Assembly: GCA_934486705.1 (NCBI GenBank) | Contig: CAKSQS010000008.1 | Span: 1-64,000, forward strand | Length of the DNA: 64,000 bases | Origin: an uncultured Eubacteriales bacterium | GTDB taxonomy: Bacteria; Bacillota; Clostridia; Oscillospirales; Acutalibacteraceae | Reading direction: 5' to 3' | Shown: piece by piece, positions 7,377 through 15,286 of the stretch | How positions within the stretch are numbered: the stretch's first letter is position 1 | Layout: each line of letters begins with the position of its first letter | Program-made: the position numbers and the translations under genes | The notes under the pieces: generated by a model | The model's input: the letters and a program-made list of their open reading frames with translations, nothing else | Databases searched by the model: none | What the model was told of the DNA's origin: nothing

Positions 7377-8210
7377 ATGATATTGTTACGTTATTACAGG
7401 CTGCTTGATTTAATGAACGAAAGTAATGTTTCGGATGTATCGGAGTCCTTGGTTGTTAATTGCGCCGGCAGAGAAAACAAAGAAGAAGTTTTTCACTTGA
7501 ACCGTCCGCAGGGAAGAAAAGACAATACATTGATATATATGGCAGAGGGAACAATGACATATAATCGTAATGACGGCAGTATAGCAACGCTAAAACCGGG
7601 AATGGGAATTTTTTTACGGCACGATAAAATTCAGAATTATTACGGTTCTTTTTCATTTTACTGGATTCATTTTACGGGAGAATGCTGCGACAGCTTACTT
7701 GATAAATTTGGATTTGGGCACGAATTTATTTTTGATATCGGGGAGAACGAAAAGGTTATACGACGGTTTCATAAAATATTCGATGAGATGATGCTGAGAA
7801 AAAAAGACTTTGTTTATTATTCTTCTCTTTATTTGCAGGAAATATTTGTTGAAATCAAGCGCTCCATTTCTTCTTCCGGATTATCAAAAAGGAATTTGCA
7901 TAAGTCGTTTTCTTACATACATAATAATTTTTCAAAGGACATTTCAATTGAAGAATTGGCGCGTATGGAAAATCTGAGCGTCAGCCAATACCGTAAGCTG
8001 TTTTTAAAAACGGTTGATATTTCTCCGAAAAAGTATATTGCGTCGCTGCGCATATCCTATGCGGTAAATCTTTTACAGTACAGCGATGAAGCAATACCCG
8101 ATATTGCCGCGCAAAGCGGCTACCCCGACCTTTGCTATTTTTACCGTACATTTAAGCAGCTTACCAATATGACCCCCGCAGAGTGCCGAAAGGCAAAAAA
8201 CATAATGTGA
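7377..8210 (+). CDS. AraC-family transcriptional regulator
   Basis: A 277-residue regulator. The N-terminal half (about 15-150) is a cupin-like effector domain with LIYMAEGTMTYNRNDGSIATLKPGMGIFL. The C-terminal hundred residues hold two helix-turn-helix motifs: ISIEELARMENLSVSQYRKLFLK and AIPDIAAQSGYPDLCYFYRTFKQ, then the closing NMTPAECRK. Such proteins usually activate sugar-use operons when their ligand binds. It stands directly upstream, on the same strand, of the HTH-ARH operon, which is its likely target. Confidence 0.9.
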   Translation: MILLRYYRLLDLMNESNVSDVSESLVVNCAGRENKEEVFHLNRPQGRKDNTLIYMAEGTMTYNRNDGSIATLKPGMGIFLRHDKIQNYYGSFSFYWIHFTGECCDSLLDKFGFGHEFIFDIGENEKVIRRFHKIFDEMMLRKKDFVYYSSLYLQEIFVEIKRSISSSGLSKRNLHKSFSYIHNNFSKDISIEELARMENLSVSQYRKLFLKTVDISPKKYIASLRISYAVNLLQYSDEAIPDIAAQSGYPDLCYFYRTFKQLTNMTPAECRKAKNIM

Positions 8211-8224
8211 AATTATAAAATCAG

Positions 8225-8262
8225 CGCCGATGTACCGTTTGCGGTATATCGGTGTTTTTTTG
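8225..8262 (+). terminator. Terminator after the AraC-type gene
   Basis: A 13-bp stem with two G-T pairs (8225-8237 with 8242-8254), loop TTTG, then seven T residues. It separates the regulator from the following operon. Confidence 0.85.
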
Positions 8263-8314
8263 TTTAAAGAACGCACCACAACCGGCAGGTGTTAAAAAAA
8301 CAACTTAAAATAAA

Positions 8315-8343
8315 TTGAAAAAGCAATAAAAATTATCTATAAT
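8315..8343 (+). promoter_or_regulatory. Promoter of the HTH-ARH operon
   Basis: TTGAAA (8315-8320), a 17-base spacer and TATAAT (8338-8343), 34 bases before the start codon. Confidence 0.7.
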
Positions 8344-8377
8344 TATTAAAAAGACCGTCAGAAAGGGAAATTTTCAA

Positions 8378-9967
8378 ATGATGTTAAATATAAAAATCTC
8401 AAAGCTGAGGAATGCCGCTAAGCTCTCGCAGGAGGAATTTGCTGAGGTCTTCGGGGTATCACAGCAGTCGGTTCAGAAATGGGAATCCGGCACAACGGTG
8501 CCGGACCTTGATAAGCTTATTAAAATTTCAAAATATTTCGGGCTATCGCTTGATTCGCTGGTGCTGGATAAAACCAACCGCGAGGCGGAAATAGAGGCGG
8601 AAAAAAGCATTTTGCCTAATGTGGAAATTGCCGGGAATTGGGAGCTTTACTCCGAATCGGTAATGCAGGAGTATTACCAATGTTTACAGGAAGGAAAGGA
8701 TATTAAAAAATACCGCAATTTTATAAATGCGGTATCTGAATTGCCGCGTTCCAATTTCAAAACAAGGGTTTCCGATGCGATTTTTGATTTAATATTAAAC
8801 CTGCCCGACAGACCGGATTTTAAATATATAGAGCCTTCGGATTATGAAAAAATCAAAGCCCTGAGAAAGCCCTATGCACTGAAAAATATAAGCTTTGATA
8901 AGGAAAAAGTGTATTCAAGAGTTTACGGCGCATGGCTCGGAAGAATAATAGGCTGTGCTCTCGGCAAAACTGTAGAGTGCTGTAGCCCTGAGGAAATTAA
9001 AAGCTTTCTTAAAAAGACCGGGAATTACCCCATGCACAGGTATATTTACTACTCGGATTTGGAAAAAATCAACCCCGATGATTACCGCTTTAATTTTAAA
9101 CAGAGCTATTATGTTGATCAGTTCGGTGATTTCACATTTGCCGATGATGATACAAACTACACGGTTTTATCACAAATTATTGTGGAGTGCCACGGGCGGG
9201 AGTTTACGCCCTATGATGTTGCGGGAGCATGGCTTTCCGCACAGCTGAGGGACGCCCACTGCACCGCCGAAAAGGTTGCCTACATAAATCTTATCAACGG
9301 TTATTTTCCGCCTGATTCGGCAATGTATAAAAATCCGTACCGTGAATGGATAGGCGCGCAGATACGCGGGGATTATTTCGGTTACATAAATCCCGGTAAT
9401 CCTGAAAAAGCAGCCGAAATGGCATTTAAGGACGCGTGCGTTTCCCACACCAAAAACGGAATTTACGGTGAAATGTTTGTGGCGGCGGCTTTGGCGGTAG
9501 CGGGCGTTTGTGAAAATATTGAAGAAATTATTTTGTGCGGATTGGGGCAGATACCCGCAACCTCAAGGTTTTATGAGGATATTACTTACGTTTATAAATG
9601 CTATAAATCCGGTAAGAGCTGCAAAGAGGTTTTAAAGGCAATACATGAAAAGTATACGGACGCGGAAAACGGCGGCGGCGTTCACACCCTGCCTAACGCA
9701 ATGATAGTTGCGGCGGCTCTGCTTTACGGTGAAAAGGATTTCGGGAAATCAATTTGTATGGCGGTTGAAACCGGATTTGTTACCGATTGCAACGCCGCAA
9801 CGGTGGGCTCAATACTCGGTATGGCAATAGGCGCCGAAAAAATACCGGAATATTGGAAAGAACCGATTAAGGATAAGCTTGAAACCGGAATATACCGCTC
9901 GGAAACGGTGGAAATTTCAAAATGTGCCGAACGTACTTTAAAGCATATGGAATATCCGATAATTTAA
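8378..9967 (+). CDS. XRE-type HTH fused to ADP-ribosylglycohydrolase-fold domain
   Basis: A 529-residue fusion. Residues 5-60 are a Cro/C1-type HTH (KISKLRNAAKLSQEEFAEVF, VSQQSVQKWESGTTVPDL). After a linker, about 180-510 is an ADP-ribosylglycohydrolase fold: VYGAWLGRIIGCALGKTVE opens it and ADDDTNYT (D256-D258, T259) is the first metal-binding motif. The second metal motif, normally G-x-D-x-D-C-N, reads GFVTDCNAATVGSILG, so the first aspartate is V468 while D470 remains. The fold removes ADP-ribose, or hydrolyses related glycosidic bonds, using two magnesium ions. Loss of one ligand suggests reduced catalysis and perhaps a ligand-sensing role controlling its own operon. No signal peptide, so cytoplasmic. 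The next gene starts 13 bases downstream. Confidence 0.85.
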   Translation: MMLNIKISKLRNAAKLSQEEFAEVFGVSQQSVQKWESGTTVPDLDKLIKISKYFGLSLDSLVLDKTNREAEIEAEKSILPNVEIAGNWELYSESVMQEYYQCLQEGKDIKKYRNFINAVSELPRSNFKTRVSDAIFDLILNLPDRPDFKYIEPSDYEKIKALRKPYALKNISFDKEKVYSRVYGAWLGRIIGCALGKTVECCSPEEIKSFLKKTGNYPMHRYIYYSDLEKINPDDYRFNFKQSYYVDQFGDFTFADDDTNYTVLSQIIVECHGREFTPYDVAGAWLSAQLRDAHCTAEKVAYINLINGYFPPDSAMYKNPYREWIGAQIRGDYFGYINPGNPEKAAEMAFKDACVSHTKNGIYGEMFVAAALAVAGVCENIEEIILCGLGQIPATSRFYEDITYVYKCYKSGKSCKEVLKAIHEKYTDAENGGGVHTLPNAMIVAAALLYGEKDFGKSICMAVETGFVTDCNAATVGSILGMAIGAEKIPEYWKEPIKDKLETGIYRSETVEISKCAERTLKHMEYPII

Positions 9968-9980
9968 GGAGGAACACCGA

Positions 9981-11429
9981 ATGAAAAAAATATTTGCGGC
10001 ATTGCTTGTATGCGCCCTGATAATGGGCTGCACAGCCTGCAAGAAAAGCAATAACGAATCGACCGACCTTACAGAGAGCGTTTTTGAAATAGTGGAATAC
10101 GAAAGCGGGGACGCACAGGACGGGGAAACAGACAACTCCGCCGATAAAAGCGGAAATAACGCTAAGGATAAATACAGCGTCACTCTTGAAAATGATAAAA
10201 TTTCAGAGGACAGCAACGCTCAGCAGACCCTGCGCAAGGAGCTTAAGGACTCGGCAAAGGGCAAAAAGCTTAAAATTCTTTCCACCTGGGGCGAGGATGG
10301 AATTTTAAACCAATCGTGGCGCGCAATGTTCAAGGCGATATGCGGCGGCGAGTTGGAAATAATACGCTGTGCCGATTGGAGCGCAATGCAGCAAAAGCTG
10401 GCTTCAATGCACGCGGCAAACAACGCGCCCGACCTTTACGAAATGACAAATCAGGATTTCCCCTCAATAGTATACAGGAATATTCTGCTGCCGCTCAGCG
10501 ATTATATAGACTTTAATTCGGCAGTTTATACCAACGTCGACAGGGAAAATCTTTCACAGCTGAAATTCAACGGAAAGGTTTATTTCTGGCCCACGTTTAC
10601 AGACTCTACCGCATTAAAAAAAGGATTATGGATAAATAAAAGCCTTTTTGAAAATATTCCCGAAAACCAAATGCCCGACGCCCTTATAAAGAGCAATAAC
10701 TGGACATGGGACACCATGTACGAGCTTGTGAAAAAGACGACAAACAAGCAAAAGGGCATTTTCGGTCTTGCGGCGCCGCACAATTCCTGCTTTGCCGCGG
10801 GTCTTGTTGCCGCAACGGGAGAAGATTTTATAAAGTATACCGAAAACGGAATTATTTGTAATTATCAATCGCAAAATGTAACAAGGGCAACGAATATGTT
10901 CAAAAAGCTTGCCGACCCGAATTACTGCGAAATTGAAAAAGCAACGGAGGTGTTCCAAAACGGAAAAGCGGCTATGATGTACGGCTCGGCTGTTAATGTT
11001 GCCGATAAAAAGCTGAACAGCCTTGCAAAGGAGGGAGTTCTTGAAATTGTGCCGCTGCCGCGCGACCCTCAGAAAAAGGAGTATATTGTTCTGGGCGACC
11101 TTACCGGGCTTGCCGTTCCGAGCGGCTCGAAAAACAAGGAAACCGCAATAAATTTCATAAGAATGTTGCGGGCGTCGGATTATTATAACAAGCAGGTAGG
11201 CGAAATTTACTATAAGAAAAACAACTTTACCGAGCAGGCAAGAAAATACAGCGAGGACTGCGGAACAAAGTATAAAATGCTTATTGAAACGTCAATGGGT
11301 ATTAAAGAAATACTCTCGGTTTCGTGGCAATCATACGGAGCCGAATATATAGCGGGCAATACCACATGGGAAACCAGGGCTGCCGAGTTTGCACCCAAAA
11401 TACAGAGTATTCTTGATAAATTGGGATAG
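9981..11429 (+). CDS. ABC transporter sugar-binding lipoprotein (family 1 SBP)
   Basis: A 482-residue extracellular solute-binding protein, the capture component of a carbohydrate ABC importer. The signal peptide ends in a lipobox (IMGC, Cys17), so it should be anchored by lipid to the outer face of the membrane. After an acidic, low-complexity linker (about 25-70) the bilobed domain includes KILSTWGEDGILNQ, ANNAPDLYEMTNQDFPS, NNWTWDTMYELVKK and FQNGKAAMMYGSA. It is a close relative of the lipoprotein at 30759. No permease lies nearby, so it probably hands sugar to the permeases at 28-30 kb. Ribosome site AGGAGG. Confidence 0.93.
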   Translation: MKKIFAALLVCALIMGCTACKKSNNESTDLTESVFEIVEYESGDAQDGETDNSADKSGNNAKDKYSVTLENDKISEDSNAQQTLRKELKDSAKGKKLKILSTWGEDGILNQSWRAMFKAICGGELEIIRCADWSAMQQKLASMHAANNAPDLYEMTNQDFPSIVYRNILLPLSDYIDFNSAVYTNVDRENLSQLKFNGKVYFWPTFTDSTALKKGLWINKSLFENIPENQMPDALIKSNNWTWDTMYELVKKTTNKQKGIFGLAAPHNSCFAAGLVAATGEDFIKYTENGIICNYQSQNVTRATNMFKKLADPNYCEIEKATEVFQNGKAAMMYGSAVNVADKKLNSLAKEGVLEIVPLPRDPQKKEYIVLGDLTGLAVPSGSKNKETAINFIRMLRASDYYNKQVGEIYYKKNNFTEQARKYSEDCGTKYKMLIETSMGIKEILSVSWQSYGAEYIAGNTTWETRAAEFAPKIQSILDKLG

Positions 11430-11456
11430 AAAAAACATTAAAAGGAGTAAACGGTT

Positions 11457-14400
11457 ATGTTAAAAAAGACAGTCAGTATTCTTTTGGCGCTTACCCTTAT
11501 TTTAAGCATAGCGGCATTTGTTCCCGCCGCTGCGGCAGACGACGGACTTATTGCACACTGGAAGCTTGACAGCATTGAAAACGGAAAGGTTGAGGACTGC
11601 TCCGGCAACGGATATACCGGAACCTTTGAGGGCAGCGAGCCGGAAATAACAGACGGTGTTTCGGGCAAAGCCTTTAAATTCGGTGCGGATAAATCACCTG
11701 TTGTAATACAGGATTCGCCGAGTCTTAAATTTTCAAAATCAAGCAGCTACACAATTTCCCTTTGGCTGCGCTCGGACGGCATAACCGGTTGGGAATCCGC
11801 CATACAAAAGGGGCGCAGAAGCGGCAGCAATAATTACGGAGTATGGATGATTCCGGGAAACAATAAAATACAGTATTGCATAGGTAACGACAGAATAGGC
11901 ACCGAAACCATGCCGACCGGCGAATGGATATATTACACCGTTGTGCAGGACGGCGCAAAGGGTACGCGAACTGTATATTATAACGGCAGGGAATCGGTAT
12001 CTCAGGCAACGGTGGATATGAACGAGCAGCCGGGAGTATTTACCATAGGCGGCGTGGGCGGCAGCGTCGGCGAAATGTTCAACGGCGCGATAGACGATGT
12101 GCGCATATACAGCCGCGCGCTTAAAAAAACCGAAATACTGGATTTATTTATTGAAAACGCCGAAACGTATACCGTCAGCGGTAAGGCGGTGTCCTCTGTT
12201 ACGGGTGCAGCCGCAGGCGGAATACGGCTTACACTTTGCAAAAACAACAAGGATCTGACGGAATATATGACCGCCGCGACCGATAAAGACGGTAAGTATG
12301 AGTTTTACGGCATAGAAAACGGTTCTTACGTTATTAAAAACACTGCGGATGATAATTACAGAGAATCGACTTGTGAAATAACCGTGAGCGGAAATAATAT
12401 TGCGCAGGATATTACACTTTACCCGCCGTATAAGCGTTATACCGTAAGCTTTGTGACCGAGCCTGCAGACGCTGAGATAAGGGTATTTGACGGTGAAAAA
12501 GTCATTAAGCCGGAAACGGACGGCACATACAGCCTTATCGAGGGCGAATATACATATACCGTAAGAAAGGACGGCTACACTTCAAAAACCGAAAGCATAA
12601 AGGTTGAGGGCGAAAATGCCCTGATAAATGTCACACTCAATAAAAAATCGGATACTTTAACTATTTCCGAAGAGGATATGCTCGACCATATAAAGGGCGG
12701 CTGGATAGGTCAAATGGCGGGAGTTACTTGGGGCGGACCTACCGAATTTAATTACAGACACGTAATTATTCCGAAGGATAAGGTGCCTGTATGGACTCCC
12801 GAGACAATCAACGAGGTATTTATACAGGACGACTTATGCGCCGAGGTGCCGATACTTCAATGTATGGATAAGTACGGAGTAACCGTAGGCTGGGATAAGC
12901 TCGGGAAATACTGGGCGGATAATAAAATATGGATTATAGGCGCGAACGGCAACGCGAGAACCAACCTGCAAAACGGAATACCCGCGCCAGAAAGCGGCCA
13001 CTACAAGAATAACGGTTGCTGTGATGACATCGACTGGCAGATAGACGCCGATTCTATGGGAATGTTGGCTGCCGGAAGACCCGAAATTGCAAGAGAGCTT
13101 GCCTGGCGGGTAGGTCACCTTATGGGCTTCGGCGACGGAGTTTACGGCGGAGTATTTGTAGCCTCGCTTTATGCTGCCGGTCTTACGGCGGGCAGTGTGG
13201 ATGAAATGGCTGATATTGCCGTTTCGGGAATACCGCAGAATACTAAATTCTACAAAACCATGAAAAACGTAATTGATTCGTATGACAGCGGAAAAACCTG
13301 GCAGGAGGCGTGGGAAGCGCTGGAAACTCCCGAAATGCAGGAGTGGCGCAGCAATTTCTACCAAAGAGCCGATAAACCCGATATGAATATGAGCGCAAAA
13401 TTAAACTCGGCGTATATACTTATAGGCTTGCTTTACGGCGGCGGAGATATTGAAAAATCAATGGAAATATCAATGCGCTGCGGGCATGACAGCGACTGCA
13501 ACCCATCCTCAATAGGCGGAATATTGGGTTATCGCCTCGGGCTTAAAAATATAGATGAAAAATGGTACAGCGCGCTTAACAGCAGTAAAAATTTCCACGA
13601 GACCTCTTATTCGCCCGATAAGTGCATAGAGGTTACGCTGAAGCTTACAGGCGAAGTGGTGAGGCTAAACGGCGGCAGCACCGACGGCGACTGGCAGATA
13701 AGCGGAATTACCGGCAATAAGGCGCTTATACGCGAGCAGTGGCCCGAGGATGAGGACAATGCAATGCCGTCACTTTCGGCAAACGCGGTAAAGGACACGA
13801 CCGACCCCATAGGGCGCACATATATATTTACCGCAGACGCGGCAGATGCGGACGGAATAGCGGAACATCAGTGGTTTTTCGGTGATTTGAAATATGAGAG
13901 CGGCAGCTCTGTAAAACACACATTTTTAAATGACGGAATTTACGAGGCGGTTTGCTACACTGCCGATACGGTAGGAAACACGGCGTATAAAACCGTTAAA
14001 GTATATGTTAATACAAGCGAAAGCAGTGTAGGGCTTATAGCCCGCTGGGATTTTGATAGCCTGAAGGATGGTAAAATCACCGATACAACGGGTAACGGAC
14101 ATGACGCCGCTGTAACAGGCTCGCCCGCTTTTACGGAAGGGGTAACGGGCAAGGCGATTGAATTTAATGCCGACGGGCAGCTGGCGACCGTTCCCGCAAG
14201 CACGGATTTTCAGTTTTTAAACACAGATAGCTTTTCACTTACCGCATGGGTGAAAAGGCAGGCGGATAACCGCGGCTGGCAGGCGGTAATTCAAACCGGG
14301 CGCGAAACCTGGAAGGATTATTTCGGCTTGTGGATAGCCGACGGAGATAAGTATGATTTCGGCGGGCATAACCAAAACAATATATATTCCGGCACGGGAT

Positions 14401-14822
14401 ATAAAAAGGACGATTGGCATCATATTGCGTTGGTGCAGGACGGCGAAAAGGGCATCCGAACGCTTTATATAGACGGCGCGGCAGCAGCAACCGGCAGTGC
14501 GGCTTCGGTTCTTTCGGGCGGTGTGCTGACCTTCGGCGGCTACCCGAACGCCGAGTATTTCAGAGGACAGCTTGACGACGTAAGGCTTTATAACATTGCG
14601 GTGGGCACCGAGCAATTAGCCGCAATAAGGAAGGAATCGGCAAACGGAGACATAAATAACGACGGCAAAATCAATATACTTGATTTGATAAGACTCAAAA
14701 AGCATACGGCGGCAAATAAAACTCCGCTTGAAATTCCGAGAGCCGACCTTGATTCGGACGGAAAAATAAGTGCGGTTGATTTATCTGTTCTTAAAAAATT
14801 TCTGCTTAACGCAACCTTGTAA
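11457..14822 (+). CDS. Secreted LamG-ARH-PKD-LamG-dockerin multidomain protein
   Basis: A 1121-residue secreted protein. Signal peptide 1-28; LamG/concanavalin-like domain about 30-225; carboxypeptidase-regulatory-like and PEGA-type beta domains about 235-395; ADP-ribosylglycohydrolase fold about 404-745; PKD-like domain about 769-853; second LamG about 858-1058; type I dockerin 1061-1121 with two calcium loops (DINNDGKINILD, DLDSDGKISAVD). The ARH part opens GGWIGQMAGVTWGG and keeps both metal motifs: QDDLCAEV (D458, D459) and CGHDSDCNPSSIGGILG (D678, D680). Surrounding lectin-like modules and a dockerin imply an extracellular glycan substrate rather than ADP-ribosylated protein. Domain calls come from motifs; the catalysed reaction is not known. 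Confidence 0.85.
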   Translation: MLKKTVSILLALTLILSIAAFVPAAAADDGLIAHWKLDSIENGKVEDCSGNGYTGTFEGSEPEITDGVSGKAFKFGADKSPVVIQDSPSLKFSKSSSYTISLWLRSDGITGWESAIQKGRRSGSNNYGVWMIPGNNKIQYCIGNDRIGTETMPTGEWIYYTVVQDGAKGTRTVYYNGRESVSQATVDMNEQPGVFTIGGVGGSVGEMFNGAIDDVRIYSRALKKTEILDLFIENAETYTVSGKAVSSVTGAAAGGIRLTLCKNNKDLTEYMTAATDKDGKYEFYGIENGSYVIKNTADDNYRESTCEITVSGNNIAQDITLYPPYKRYTVSFVTEPADAEIRVFDGEKVIKPETDGTYSLIEGEYTYTVRKDGYTSKTESIKVEGENALINVTLNKKSDTLTISEEDMLDHIKGGWIGQMAGVTWGGPTEFNYRHVIIPKDKVPVWTPETINEVFIQDDLCAEVPILQCMDKYGVTVGWDKLGKYWADNKIWIIGANGNARTNLQNGIPAPESGHYKNNGCCDDIDWQIDADSMGMLAAGRPEIARELAWRVGHLMGFGDGVYGGVFVASLYAAGLTAGSVDEMADIAVSGIPQNTKFYKTMKNVIDSYDSGKTWQEAWEALETPEMQEWRSNFYQRADKPDMNMSAKLNSAYILIGLLYGGGDIEKSMEISMRCGHDSDCNPSSIGGILGYRLGLKNIDEKWYSALNSSKNFHETSYSPDKCIEVTLKLTGEVVRLNGGSTDGDWQISGITGNKALIREQWPEDEDNAMPSLSANAVKDTTDPIGRTYIFTADAADADGIAEHQWFFGDLKYESGSSVKHTFLNDGIYEAVCYTADTVGNTAYKTVKVYVNTSESSVGLIARWDFDSLKDGKITDTTGNGHDAAVTGSPAFTEGVTGKAIEFNADGQLATVPASTDFQFLNTDSFSLTAWVKRQADNRGWQAVIQTGRETWKDYFGLWIADGDKYDFGGHNQNNIYSGTGYKKDDWHHIALVQDGEKGIRTLYIDGAAAATGSAASVLSGGVLTFGGYPNAEYFRGQLDDVRLYNIAVGTEQLAAIRKESANGDINNDGKINILDLIRLKKHTAANKTPLEIPRADLDSDGKISAVDLSVLKKFLLNATL

Positions 14823-14876
14823 AGGTTAAATTTTAAGCAGTGTGAATTAGAAACCGAAAATTGTCAATCTGCAAAT

Positions 14877-15161
14877 AAGCAGCCGCCTTTTGCGCAGCTG
14901 CTTGAGCGTGTCGAAAATTTCGCCACGCTCTTGGACGGGAATGCCGTTCGCTCGAAAATCAAAGATTTTCGGACTGCACTCTGTCCCCGCCAATACCACC
15001 CCAGTGCCCTTGAAAAATAGCTTTTCAAGCTATTTTTCGCTTACAAGGTGTTTTTCCGCCGCACGTGTCAGCGGAAAAACGTAAATGCGGCGTGAACGCC
15101 GCAAAAATAAAATTTGGGGTTTGTCGACAGACTGAAGCAGCTGCCTTTTGCGCAGCTGCTT
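14877..15161. repeat. Hairpin-rich intergenic island bounded by a 27-bp direct repeat
   Basis: The 464-base gap between two genes holds no credible coding frame. Two copies of a 27-base hairpin-forming repeat (14877-14903 and 15135-15161, one mismatch, 258 bases apart) bound four further hairpins: 14953-14971 (8 bp), 15012-15038 (12 bp, perfect), 15050-15080 (10 bp) and 15086-15103 (8 bp). Each copy of the outer repeat is preceded by a similar TTGTC flank. It could be a small non-autonomous mobile repeat, a structured RNA or a nested terminator array. Confidence 0.55.
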
Positions 15162-15168
15162 ATTTTTT
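15135..15168 (+). terminator. Terminator formed by the second 27-bp repeat
   Basis: AAGCAGCTG and CAGCTGCTT form a 9-bp stem followed by ATTTTTT. The first copy of the repeat lacks a T run, so only this copy looks like a working terminator. Confidence 0.65.
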
Positions 15169-15221
15169 GAAATTTCTGTGAAAAAATGAGCGTTTAATTC
15201 AAAAAGTGACGAAACAGATAA

Positions 15222-15251
15222 TTGAAATAATACTTTGTCAACAACTATAAT
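15222..15251 (+). promoter_or_regulatory. Promoter of the DUF4091 gene
   Basis: TTGAAA (15222-15227), 18 bases, TATAAT (15246-15251), 36 bases before the start codon. Confidence 0.6.
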
Positions 15252-15286
15252 ATTTACGTAATAACTACATTTTACGGTGGGATACT

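Noticed and set aside
14877..15161. The hairpin island as a CRISPR array.
   Set aside because: Only two copies of one repeat exist, 258 bases apart, with different hairpins between them and no cas genes.
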